Shown here one piece after another: positions 46,842 through 57,838 of a stretch of 64,000 nucleotides of DNA; the stretch's first letter is position 1; every line of letters begins with the position of its first letter. The translations under genes were made by a program, and so were the position numbers. The notes beneath the pieces are model-generated. The model was given only the letters and a program-made list of their open reading frames with translations. It made no database searches and had not been told where the DNA came from. Source of the stretch: Serpula lacrymans var. lacrymans S7.9 (Eukaryota; Basidiomycota; Agaricomycetes; Boletales; Serpulaceae); assembly GCF_000218685.1 (NCBI RefSeq), contig NW_006763301.1, positions 930,001-994,000 of the forward strand, in the 5' to 3' direction.

Positions 46842-48207
46842 ATGGATCCCTCGGTCCCTCTTGGCGTACGTCCATTGCTTCACAATCACTTTTCGACTAC
46901 TGACGTTCACTGTACTCAGGAATCGCAACCTAGCCTCAGCGCTAACGATGCTGGATGGCCTACGCCAGCAGACGGCACCGTTGAACGTAGTGTGGGCGGT
47001 TCTGACTGGTCAAAGTATACCCACAACCCCAGCGGTTCACGATACCCCCTTTCTGCTGAAACCTCGTTCGAGCTTCCTGTCAACTCTGCTCTCATCTACT
47101 TCCTAACTCGTGGTGGTGGCAACTCCGGCGACGTGCACATCGTGAACTCGAATATCTCCAAAGATAGTGTCGATGTCCTTTTCCACGTGGACTACCACAG
47201 ACAGGAAGCATTGGATCATGCCAATGTTTGCTTATTGAAGAAAGAGCAGGAAGATGGCCAGGGCGCCGGTATATTTGTAAGTCTTTTTACTCCTCCGCCT
47301 GAATGAACTGCGACAGCTGTTTTAACGCCATGTTAGACACCCAACAGTTGGCACCCCACTAATAAGCTGGACGACATGCGTTTCAAAGTCACAGTGACTT
47401 TTCCGGCCACGTCGGACGGCAAACCTTTGAGTGTGAAGGATTTTGAAAGCACTTCTTCTTACTACTCCTACCAAATTGGCAATCTCCTGGGACCAATTTA
47501 CTTCAGTACCTTCAACATACATGCCGATTCCGCGGGAATCACCTCGGGAGTAAGTCCTATATCTCCCTTTCAGTTGTACACTTATTGAATCTTTTTCTAG
47601 TCCATCTTTGCAGGTGCTGGCACGTTCAAGGCCTCTAAAGCGGCTATCACAGGCGCATTCAATGTGTCCTCGTCGCTAGAGCTCACAACCACTGACGCCA
47701 AGATCACTGCTCAAGTGGGCCTTCAGAACGATGTGGCTTCTTATCTGACTGGAGTTCAAACAAGTGACAGGTTTGTACATTGCCCCGTAGATGGGTACGA
47801 GTGTATTAAATGAGATATCCCCCAGCTCTAATGCCGCCACTGGCGGCAACTTCACAGTCTCCGCCACCACTGTCAAGGCACCCATCAACCTTACTTATAC
47901 AAACTCCCCCGTCAACTCTATCCAAAACCTCGTTGTATCTACCGTGTATGAACCCATAACGGTATCGTTGAACAGTGCATACGAAGGCGCTTTCAAACTC
48001 GACTCCTCTTACTCCCATCTCACTGTTAATAAAAGTGGTGCAACAGATCCATCGGGACAAGGACGAGAGCGTGTTCTGGAGAAAGACTCAAACAGCTCAG
48101 ACCATGTGACAGGCTCGGCATATTGGAACCCTAATAGCGGACCGGGCCTATCTCAGAGCAGTGTTCAGTTAAAGACGAGCAAGTCATCCATCAGGCTTAC
48201 CGTATGA
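46842..48207 (+). CDS. Adhesin-like beta-repeat protein C (DUF7330-like), leaderless
   Basis: Five exons: 46842-46865, 46920-47276, 47337-47549, 47601-47770 and 47826-48207; 381 residues. The first exon is eight codons (MDPSVPLG) and gives no signal peptide; there is no upstream in-leader ATG. The body shows DAGWPTPADGTVERS, AETSFELPVN, IFAGAGTFKASK, SPVNSIQNLV, SAYEGAF, DPSGQGRERV and SAYWNPNSGPG. It is more diverged from A and B than those are from each other, and its C-terminal region is closest to paralogue D (shared YTNSPVNSIQNLV and KSGATDPSG). Intron phases are identical across the family. No enzyme motif is visible. Confidence 0.78.
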
Positions 48208-48861
48208 GTGGCATCGATTTACAAGTTGCCTTTCAAATACGTAGTATCTTTCTTTATCGTTTTGCTCAATGTAACACTTTGTCTCAATATGCTGTAACAG
48301 ACCTTGAAAGAATGAAAACGATATCTGTTGGATGTAGTGATGTGATGCACAAGCGGTCCTCTAAGATCCGATGTGCAAACGAATGTGTAGTGTGGTTCTT
48401 CGACTCTATGTTGGTTCCTATTACACTCAATGTGACGTACCTCACGTCAGTCTTGGATTCTTATAGGTAATCTCCATTTTGCGGTCGACTGTGACATTTA
48501 CTCATTGGCCCGACTTCGAGACCATCCTTTTGTAGTAGCTCATCGTTTACTAGTAGGATCAATGCAGCGACCTTCATTCCAAACCATCGGTAAAAACTAA
48601 AGCCATTCGGTTAGTTATTGTACCTTCTATATGTAAACTCTCGACTCTGCCTTATCGTTCTTTCCACATAACCGTTTCCCCATTTGAATTCAATACTAAA
48701 CCTAAATGTAAACACTGGTAAGTTCTCAACCCGATCTGCGTCCTACCATTTGCCTTACCGTTCAAATAGAGACCATGTCACCTTAGCTTCCAAGTCTACA
48801 AGCCTTTAATTACCCCCTTATCTCACTGAGCGGACCAGTTAGGTCTCATCCTTTACCACCA
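48208..48861. other. Intergenic region between paralogues C and D
   Basis: Holds the 3' end of C and the promoter of D. No TATAAG block like that of A, B and C is visible before D. Confidence 0.4.
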
Positions 48862-50268
48862 ATGTATTCTTGTGTAACCTTTCTCGTCGCTTGGCTCGTT
48901 TTTAGTGTTTTCACAGACACTGTGGTTGAGGCTGGATATCATAATTACAGCCACAACAGGGTATGTTTATCGCTTTACAATCAATTTGCAGATCTTAGGT
49001 ATCATCAATCAGGGATCACAGCTCACCATAGCTGGCGACGACGCCGGATGGCCTGCCCCTGAAGATGGCACTGTCCAACGCTGCGTCGGGAGCTTCGACT
49101 GGTCAGCGTATGTCATTAATCCCGATGGGACATCGTTTTACAAATACGGGGCCGACATCTCGTTCGACCTTCCCGTCAACTCCAATCTCCTGTACTTGCT
49201 TGCTCGCGGAGGTGGGAACATTGGTGGTGTGACCATTGTAAACTCGGATGCTGTCAAAGATACGGCTGATGTCTTTGTGTACGGGCGTTACCACACACAG
49301 GAGGCATTGGATCATGTCAATGTCTGTCTGCTGGCGAAAGAAAACGGTGAAGGTGTTGGAATTTATGTGAGTTTTTCTTTTCCCCACGGCAAACTGTCTT
49401 AACACCCTGTCAGACACCCGATGATTGGGTCCCTTCTGATGACGAAGACATGCATTTTGATGACACAGTAACATTTCCCGCTACCTCGAGTGGCGAGCTT
49501 CTAGAAATCAAGAAATTTGAGAGCAATTCTTCTCGCTACTCCCATACCATCGGTGACATCCAGGAATCAGTTTACTTCGACATTTTCTCCATACAGGCTG
49601 ATACCGCGGGGATTAAATCAGGTGTGAGCTCTCCTCTCATTTCTCTTGCCTTGCACTCATTTGATTTTGCTAGTCCATCTTTGCAGGTATCGGCACGTTC
49701 AGGTCGACTAGAGCATTCATCAGGGGTGCCTTCGATGTTTCTTCTTCGTTAGAGCTCACAACAACCAACGCAGACATTGATGCTCAAGTGGGCCTTCGGA
49801 ATGACGTGACTTCGTACCTTCGAGTTGATGGAGTTCCTTTAAGGAGAGATGACAAGTGTGTCACGTTATGCTAACAAATCCCAGCTTATTTACTGATATG
49901 TTCCTAGTCCCATGCAATCGACCTTTTCTGATTATGCGACCGGCGGTGACTTCAAAGTCTCTGCCAGCACCAACAATGGGCCCATCACCCTTTCTTATAC
50001 GAATTCCCCAGTCAACTCTATCCAAAACCTTGTTGCGATTACCTCAGGTTCGCCCGTAACGGTATCGCTGAACAGTGCATATGAGGGCAGTTTCACTCTC
50101 GATACCACTGGTTCTAACCCTATCACTGTAAGCAAAAGTGGTGCTACGGATCCTTCGGGAGAGGGAAGAGAGCGCATCTTGGACAAAAACTCGCAGAGCA
50201 CGACTCATGTGGAAGGCACAGTGTATTGGGATCCTAGCGGACCTGGCGCGCCTCAAAGCAATGTTTAA
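48862..50268 (+). CDS. Adhesin-like beta-repeat protein D (DUF7330-like), with signal peptide, C-terminally truncated
   Basis: Five exons: 48862-48960, 49013-49366, 49414-49623, 49674-49855 and 49908-50268; 401 residues. Exon 1 encodes a signal peptide (MYSCVTFLVAWLVFSVFT). The body contains DAGWPAPEDGTVQRC, DISFDLPVN, IFAGIGTFRSTR, NSPVNSIQNLV, SAYEGSF, DPSGEGRER and GTVYWDPSGPG. The frame ends at a TAA (50266-50268) where the three paralogues have a Gln codon, so the last beta-strand of about 12 residues is missing; the sequence for it, and the family stop at about 50306, are still present downstream. It is convergent with the triple phosphatase locus, repeating the arrangement of A and the first phosphatase gene. 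Confidence 0.76.
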
Positions 50269-50828
50269 AGTGAAACGAGCAGGTCGCCCATCAAGCTTAT
50301 CGTTTGAGTAATCAGAGAAGTCGGAGTCTCTCGTCGATTTGCAAGATTCTATCCGGAATTATTGGGATCATCTTGCTTGCTGTAATATCCTCTGTCAAAT
50401 GAAAAATGAAAGTGATCCATGCATATCGCAGCGCTGGTAACCAGCAATGTTCTATCTATAATCATAACATGCGGACACTTGCAACTTTGGTAATTCAGCA
50501 TATGCGAGCCAGAATAATTTAATCTAAATATCTATAGATAAATCAAGGACTGGGGCACGCTGAAAGGACAAAATGCTCTACCTGCGCTAGATATGCCATA
50601 TATGTTAAACCGAGCCAGTTCTCTGGACTCATGGAATGCTTCAAGTAGATGGTGACTGTACCCGTCGTGTGACCAAATAAAAAAATCTTGGCAGTAGGAA
50701 AGGTGTGTTCGGGTGTGTAACTTAATGTGGGGAACTGTTAAGGCTGATAATTACATAGCGATTTTGGAGACAAACGTTTTGGAAAGTTACAAAATATTTA
50801 CACGCACTACAAACTGTTACAATAGCAC
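50269..50828. other. Convergent intergenic region
   Basis: 560 bp between paralogue D and the triple phosphatase locus. No further gene seen. Confidence 0.45.
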
Positions 50829-53800
50829 TTACATAGCATGGTGACCATAGCCCGATTTTGCAGGGTGATGGACTCCAAGAAGCAAGTTCTGCCGGATTTT
50901 GCCTAAATCCTCGGATTCCAACTGCATGTACTTCTTGCAATAACTCTCTACTCCATCATACTTTTCTCGTACCAACGCCAGTGTTGCAGACATCGTCTCA
51001 GGGCTAGGAAAGATAAGTGAAGCAGCCCAAGTACTAGAGATCAAAGCAGACTCACAATGCACTGAGGAAGTTCTTCAGCCCTACAGGATTGTCCTTATAC
51101 GCCTGGTTACGAGCTTTGAACTCTGTCATCAACCTCGGCATGGCAGACGCTAGGCCAACGCGCGACAGAGTGTAATCCTTAACGATGCTACAATCATGGA
51201 CACCCAGGACCTAAAGTAAGGGAGTATAAATCTATCGCATGGAGTGAGAGAAGATGTACTACCATTAGAAGTAGAGCCACCGCTATCCCAGTCCTGTCCT
51301 TCCCAGCTGGATTCAAAGCTTGTTGTAACAAGAGTCTAGTGTAGTGATTGGAGGCGACTCACCAGAACAATGGACTAAAACTGGCTGGTTGGGCTTGTCC
51401 CTCAGATGGGTGAAAAAATTCTTGAAGGCATATCCGTTTGTTTGCAGTATCTCGTCGTAGGCTTTGATGAAGGCCTAACCAGACGTAGTCGTTAGCAATT
51501 ATTTTCTGCTTGATCAGGAAGAACTGACTGTCAACGGGCTCTTTTCGTACTCTTCAAGCCTAGTGGGAGCAAACCGTCAATTGCATGTCAATACATAAGC
51601 ATGCAAAACAAACTCACTCCGCAGCAACCTCCAAATAAGTTCGTTCTACAGACGAGCTTGCATCTTGGACGAACAACCACTCTATACCCTCGATATCGAG
51701 TTTAAGGTCAGGCTCGCGGTTTAAGCGCATGTCCGTGATGGTCCTAATTTTCCGCCCGAAAAGCTCTTTTTCCCCAACACTTGTTATTCTTATCGGATCA
51801 GCGCTTCGGTGGATAATGTCTGGTTTGATCCTGATAGAGGAGAACTGGGATAAGACACCTACCCCACGAGCATTGTCCACGCCATCAATATGGACAAAGG
51901 GCGGGGGCAGCGGCAGGGGCGGAAGCAAATTCTGGCGAATTATCTCTATATCCGTACTTTTTAAGCCCATGTACTTCTTGCAATAATTCTCTACTCCACC
52001 GAACACTTCTCGCACTAACACCAGCGTCGCAGCCATCGTATCAGGACTTGAGCGGATAATGAGTAAAATTGCCTGAGTTGGCACCAAGGCACACTCACAA
52101 TGCACTGAGGAAGTTCTTCAGCCCATAGGATTATCCTTATATGCCTGGTTACGATGTTCAAACTCTGCTATTAACCTCGGCATTGCGGACTCTAGGCCAA
52201 TGTTTGACAGAGCATAATCCTCAATGATGTCGCCATCGTGGACACCCATGATCTAAATTTGGGGGTGTAAACCAATCGCATACATAATGAGATGTTGCCG
52301 CACCATTAGAAGCAGAGCAATCACTACCGCTGTCCTGTCCTTGCCAGCTAAATTCGAAGGTTATAGTAACAATGGTCTGATTGTTTCATGGGAGGAGACT
52401 TACCGGAGCAATGGACTAAAACTGGCTCGCCAGGATTGTCCCTGAGATGATTGAAGAAAATCTTGAAGGCAGGTCCATTCGTTCGTAGTATCTCATCGTA
52501 CGCTCCGATGAAGGTCTATCGTATGTAACCATTAGCATGTACATTTAGCTTGATTGGGAACTACTGACGGGCACCGGATCCGTTTCGTAGCCCTCTAGCC
52601 TAGCAAGTAAAAATCGTCAATTATACCCCAGTATAGAAACTTGCCAAACAAACTCACATCTCAGAAATCTCCGCGTAAGTTAGCCCTTCAGGAGAGTCTC
52701 CCTCTTTAGAAACGGACAACCATTTGACACCATTGATATTGAGATCAAGGCCAGGCTCACGGTGTAAGCGCATGTCCGCCACAGTTTTAATTCCACGTTC
52801 GAGAAGCTGTGTTTTCCCTGTCCCTGTAATCCTTATGGGATCTGCACTTCTATGGATGAGCCCCTGTCTGACCTTGACAGAAGGAGATCGAGAAAACGTA
52901 TCAACAGCACGGACATTGTCTACGCCGTCGAAAACAACGGGGAGGGAAGATGGTGGCAAGAGCGGGGGTTGGGGCGGGGGCGGGGCCAAGGGCAGAAGCA
53001 AATTCTTGCGAATTTGTTCTGTATCCTTGTCTCCTAATCCCACATACTTCTGGCAATAATTCTCTACTCCACCGAATGCTTCTCGCACTAGCTCCAGCGT
53101 CGCAGCCATTGTCTCAGGACTTGCATGGATGATGAGTAAAGCAGCCTGAGTTGAAATCAAGGCAAACTCACAATGCATCAAGAAAGTTTTTCAATCCCAC
53201 AGGATTATCCTTATATGCTTGGTTACGAGCTTCGAATTCGGCCATCAACCTTGGCATGGCAGACGCTAAGCCAACGCTCGAAAGAGCGTAATCATCGACA
53301 ATATCGTCATCGTGGACACCCAGAACCTATAGTTGGGGTTGTGAACATGTCAACCTATCGCATACAGACTGAAATGGTGCCGCACCATGAGAAGTAGAGC
53401 TATCACTATCCCTGTCCTGTCTTTTCCAGCTGAATTTAAAGTTCGTTATAACAAGATTCTGGGTGATTCATTGATTGGAGGCGACTTACCGGAGCAATGG
53501 ACTAAAACTGGCTCGCCAGGCTTGTCCCTGAGATGGGTGAAGAAATTCTTGTAGGCGGGTCCATTTGTTCGCAGTGTCTCAGCGTAATCTTTGATGAAAG
53601 CCTGATTATTCGTTAGCACATTTACTTTATACTTGACTGGAAGGGCTAACTTTCAACGGGGTCTTTTCGTATACTTCAAGCCTACCAAAAACAAACCGTC
53701 AGTGACATGTCAATACAGAAGCATGCGAAATAAACTCACTCCGCAGCAATCTCCGAATAAGTTCGTTGTACAGGCGGGCTCACCTCTTCCAATTGGGGAA

Positions 53801-54071
53801 CGAACAACCATTCTACGCCGTTGATATCGAGAGTAAGGCTAGGCTCACGGATTAAGCGCATATCGGTGATGGTTCTAATTTGGCGTCCGAGAAGTTGGTT
53901 TTTCCCGACGTCGGTGATATTGATAGGATCAGCACTCCGGTGGATGATGTTTGGCCTGATCTTGACAGAGGGAGACCGAACAAAGGTATCTATGGTGCGA
54001 GCATTGTCAATGCCGTCGAGAGCGATAAAGGGCGGCGGCAACGCGACAAGAGACTTGTTGGCTGGATCCAT
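50829..54071 (-). CDS. Triple tandem Y_phosphatase3 locus: three phosphatase units in one gene
   Basis: Sixteen exons can be read on the minus strand. Unit 1: 54071-53740, 53681-53651, 53601-53490, 53429-53386, 53326-53172. Exon 53119-52658 holds the end of unit 1, a Pro-rich linker and the start of unit 2. Unit 2: 52599-52569, 52515-52404, 52347-52304, 52252-52099. Exon 52046-51618 joins unit 2 to unit 3. Unit 3: 51559-51529, 51474-51363, 51306-51263, 51210-51056, 51003-50829. Each unit repeats the six-exon plan of the single-domain genes. The signatures are HCSAGKDRTG (units 1 and 3) and HCSAGKDRTA (unit 2), with Cys and Arg kept. The units meet in frame at 'IRKNLLLPLAPPPP' and 'IRQNLLPPLPLPPP' with no stop or promoter between. 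A 1-bp deletion in exon 52252-52099 creates a TGA (52118-52120), so as sequenced the product would stop after 485 residues. Without that deletion the frame is open for about 807 residues. Either a recent pseudogene or a sequence error at one base. Confidence 0.8.
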
Positions 54072-55324
54072 GATTGGCGACACTCAAAGGGAACGATGAC
54101 CTTCGATGAAAATAACCTATACACAGATAGTGGGATTATACGAGGTCGATGGGCGTGCGGTGAGAGACTTGAGAGCTTGGTGTAAAAGAACAGGGACAAG
54201 AAACTGGTCAACCCCTTCAGAGTCTTGTCCTTAAATATTTGTCTCGACGTGAGGCCCGGTTCATGTTCCCGATACTCATACTCTACCAACAGAACACGTC
54301 CCTAGCAAAGTTCCGAGTGTTTCCTTATTGCAATAACACATGTCAGTGAATTCTGATTGTTTCATCTATCGGCCGACCGTGATAAGTTCTAAGGACAGAA
54401 GTTCCTGCGAGACCCATCAGGAGAGATGGTGCTGCACTTCCAGAACGAAGCTATTGTAATGTCTTCCAGATCTGTCCGGACTCTTGTACGAGGGTACTTG
54501 GCTGAACACCACCGTTGTCCTCCTGGTACAGGATTTTCTCTTCAAAATGTACGATGCAGCTTTCAGATATCAATCAGAACTCCGCTGTGATAGATATAAA
54601 TGAAAACTGTGAACCTAGTTCTTTACATTGTTCAAGGCACCCAGAAAGTCATAAACGCTTTCGCAGATTGTGACATTGCGAAAGAGTCAGTTTCAAGTGC
54701 CTATTAGAACCGAGTCAAAGTTGACATGTGATGCCAGACGAAGGATGATCCCGTACCCAGTGTCAACTCCTTCCTTCCATGACATAGTATTACATCCCTA
54801 ATTATATAGCGTTCCTCGTGTAAAGAAAGAAGGGGCTTGAAACACGAATCGGAACTATTCCCGTTCCATCAACATATATGCTTCCGCACTGCAGTATTGT
54901 TCCTAAGCGTATAGATCTCCTTTCTTATCATCTTTGTTATACAAGACAATCTGAATCAATCAAAACACCAGCGGTGCGAAAAATGAACAGTGTTACTAAC
55001 CAAGTGAGCGAATCAGCGCTAGGTTTGTAGAAACCTTGGTAGCTGAGAAAAAGCCGGGCAGTTACTTCTTTTCCAGTGGCTTGACCTCACGAATAAACTG
55101 CGCATACAGCCAGCCCAGACCAGCTGATAGTCACATCACAGCATGGGCGCTGTAGTTATATGGCACAGAAGCCTATGCCTTTCCATAGCGATTCAATCAG
55201 GTCCGAAAAGCTACATTTCGATAACCACGGCTGATTGAAACTTCGACGACGGATAATATTAAATCTTTGAACAGCATACATGAGATCTTCTCTTACCTTG
55301 TCACGCTATAAATGCTTATTGAAG
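54072..55324. other. Gene-free stretch
   Basis: About 1.25 kb upstream of the triple phosphatase locus. The first 200 bp presumably hold its promoter. No coding content, repeat or RNA gene is supported in the rest. Confidence 0.45.
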
Positions 55325-55550
55325 ATATGAATTAATCAGGAAGATTGTTCGACCAAAGATACCACTCAATCTTCCACAAAAGGGCCTGCATTCTGCAGTG
55401 AGAATAGCTACGAAGAGACGATCGAATATAACGTACTGTTCTGATAGTTGGTCTGCGTGAGCAGCTAACCAGTGGCTACACCTCTCCCTTGGGAGTTGAA
55501 CTACTTCCCTCCATGGTGAAACTAGAAACACTGATGGTGCTGTCTATTGT
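55325..55550 (-). pseudogene. MFS transporter fragment (relic of exons 2-3)
   Basis: Read on the minus strand it aligns with exons 2 and 3 of the DHA2 transporter at 19.5-21.7 kb: DSTI at the first helix, an ATG-LLTQT segment where the expected Tyr codon is TAG, an intron-like GTACGT...GCAG, and GRLSGIFGRT matching motif A. Frame breaks and the stop show it is dead. No other transporter exons are visible around it. Confidence 0.72.
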
Positions 55551-56129
55551 GTCCGGACACTGATTTCCGATAGTAGATATGGCCAAACAACAAGGAGATC
55601 ATCTCAGCACTTTAAAAGCTACTGTCGACGATTGCAAGCAGTTGCAAAGGTGTGCTTTCGACAGTTACTGATTGCTCTTCTTGATCTCCGTGGTTAGCCA
55701 GAAGGTATTCACAATTGGCGCATCAGCGAGAAGTCGTGACCGTCGAGTGCTCGTTGCAAATACAAAAGATTTTGAAAAATATCAAGGAAGTTTTGAAGTC
55801 GAAACATTCAAGCTGTATAGTCTGGGCTTCCTAATCATGATGGGATACAGGTCAAAAACTCGTTAAACCCAAATGGGCTACAGTGGTCGTGCTGGCACCG
55901 GTACCCAAATAGGAAATCAGTCTCGGGTTTTTGTTTCCCGCGGCTCTCTCACCCAAGTTAGCAGTCAAGTTGCAACGATGTGACCGCTTCTGCCAAATAT
56001 TTATCAGGACTCTCATTAATCTCATTACTACCATCTATGCAATAAGAAATCGCCTACAGCACACAAGGAAACTAGTAGCCTCGTTCGACTTGAACTTGGA
56101 ATAGGGCGCTATTATCTCCAAGGTACGCA
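55551..56129. other. Gene-free stretch with weak duplication
   Basis: No gene. Blocks such as GTGCTCGTTGCAAATACAA (about 55747) resemble 58421-58440, so the duplication annotated at 56130-56394 probably extends into this stretch in decayed form. Confidence 0.35.
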
Positions 56130-56394
56130 CCTCTGAGCTTTCTGCCTGGCCTTAAAATCAGTCACCCGCTTCCAGACATATGTCGATTTATAGATGCATT
56201 CTGTGCGTATTACGCTTGCCTTGACTTTTGGATCAGATTAATAAGTTTCGGCCTAGGCAACGACGACGGTGTGTCTTCGTCCTTTTCCGTGGCTCAAACG
56301 TCTTCTAGCCTAGTAGACTTACAGTCCGTTAGAAAAGCCTGATTTCAATCGCTAAATTTGTCCTAGACATCGCCAGAAGAGCACATCCCTATCA
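56130..56394 (+). pseudogene. Truncated copy of the phosphoesterase gene 5' end
   Basis: It aligns with 58670-58940. Matching points include an ATG-CATTCTGTG at 56194 against ATGTATTCTGT at 58733, GGATCA, a GACGGTGTGTCT block against GATGGTGTGTCT, and CCTGATTTCAATC ... AGAGCACATCCCTA against CCTGACTTCGATC ... AGAGCACATCCCTA. The catalytic part (GDIHG onward) is not present after it. Confidence 0.65.
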
Positions 56395-56723
56395 CTTCAA
56401 ATTTATGGCTCTCTATTATCCTGTAAATTTCATGTCCTTCGTCCGAATATGCTGTGGCAGGTCAAAAATAAACACGATTTTATGTACTCTGAACTGGTAA
56501 ACCGATAAAGCCTTGTCCATGACTACAACATATCTGAAGTGGACACTTGCAACGACAATACACCATCAAAATAGCCTGTAATAAGTGCCCACAGACAAAT
56601 CAAGGACTGCCACACGCTGCAGACAATTATAAAAGGTGACAATTGCGTTGTGATTTTCGAGGCAAACTTTAGGGAGATGACAAGACTATTTATTATATAA
56701 TTTTCAAGCTGTTTCGATAGAAT
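56395..56723. other. Intergenic
   Basis: 330 bp between the phosphoesterase relic and the 3' end of the last phosphatase gene. Nothing recognised. Confidence 0.4.
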
Positions 56724-57838
56724 CTACAAATCATTGTGGCTGTCACGGTTGCCCGAATTTGCTGATGAAGGCAGAAGCAAATTCTGGCGAATTTTATGCA
56801 AATCTGCACTGTTCAATTTCATATGCTCCTTGAAATAATTCTCTACTCCACCAAACACATCTCGCACGCAACGCAGAATCGCAGTGATGGTTTCAGGCCT
56901 TGAAACAGATAGTGAGTACAAAAGAGCCTGAGGTGGAGACCGAGGCACACTCACAGTGCGCTGAGGAAGATCCTTAAACCTTTAGGGTGGTCTATATATG
57001 CCTGGTTACGAGCTTCAAACTCTGCTATCATCCTCGGTAATGCAGACTCTAGGCCAACGTTCGAAAGAGCGTAGTCTTTGATGATGTCTTCATCGGGAAC
57101 ACCGAGTAGCTGAAATTGAGGAGCATAAGTCTATCGCATAGAGCGGGAGTGGTCACCATACCATTAGAAGCAGAGTTATCGCTAACCCTGTCCTGTCCTT
57201 CCCAGCTAAATTTGCGGCTTTAGTATAACGAGCGTTTGCGGTCGATTCATTGAGGGCGACTCACCGGAGCAGTGGACCAAGACTGGTTGGTTGGGCCTAT
57301 CCCTGAGGTGTTTGAAGAAATTACTGAAGACATTTCCCGATTGTTGTAGTATGGCGGCGTACGCAACGATGAAGGCCTACCATAGCTATTGTTAGTACAT
57401 TTATTTTGTGCTTGACTGAGCATAACTAACTTCTAGAGGGACCGTTTCGAAACCCCTTAGCCTTGTGAGAGCAACCCGTCAATGACAGATAAACATATTA
57501 ACTACATCAAAACATTCGAACCTCTCAGCAATCTCTGCATAAGTTTGTTCTTCAGGCAGGTCATCTTCTCGCTCAACGTACACCCATTTGACGCCCTCGA
57601 TGTTGAGAACAAGACCGTGTGGGCGGTCTAAGCGCATGTCAGTTATGGTGGTAATTCGATGTCCAATAAGCTGCCTTTTCCCCATTGCTGTTATGTTTAT
57701 AGGATCGGCGCCGCGAAAGACAATGTAGGGTCTGATCTTGACATGGGAAGATTTGTGTATCGTGCGGACGTTGTCTATGCCGTCTAAGTGAACAAAGGGC
57801 GGGGGCAATTTGGCAGAAGACAATGTGACTTGATCCAT
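56724..57838 (-). CDS. Y_phosphatase3-type tyrosine phosphatase, single domain (2)
   Basis: Six exons: 57838-57522, 57461-57431, 57376-57265, 57205-57162, 57109-56955 and 56898-56724; 277 residues with no frame break. It is very similar to the gene at 25733-26805: LPPPFVHLDGIDNVRTIH, RGADPINITAMGKRQLIGHR, TDMRLDRPHGL, and the signature HCSAGKDRTG split between exons 3 and 4 with the nucleophile at Cys152. The C-terminus runs 14 residues past the IRQNLLLP end of the first gene. The ATG at 57838 (MDQV) matches the MDQI start of that gene; an upstream GTG frame is ignored. It looks functional. No adhesin-like gene lies next to it, unlike the other two phosphatase loci. Confidence 0.86.

Larger units (their letters stand above)
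46139..48207 (+). repeat. Duplicated cassette copy 2 (promoter plus paralogue C)
   Basis: Counterpart of 28968-31015. About 700 bp of non-coding DNA, the TATA block and the whole five-exon gene are collinear between the copies. Confidence 0.7.
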
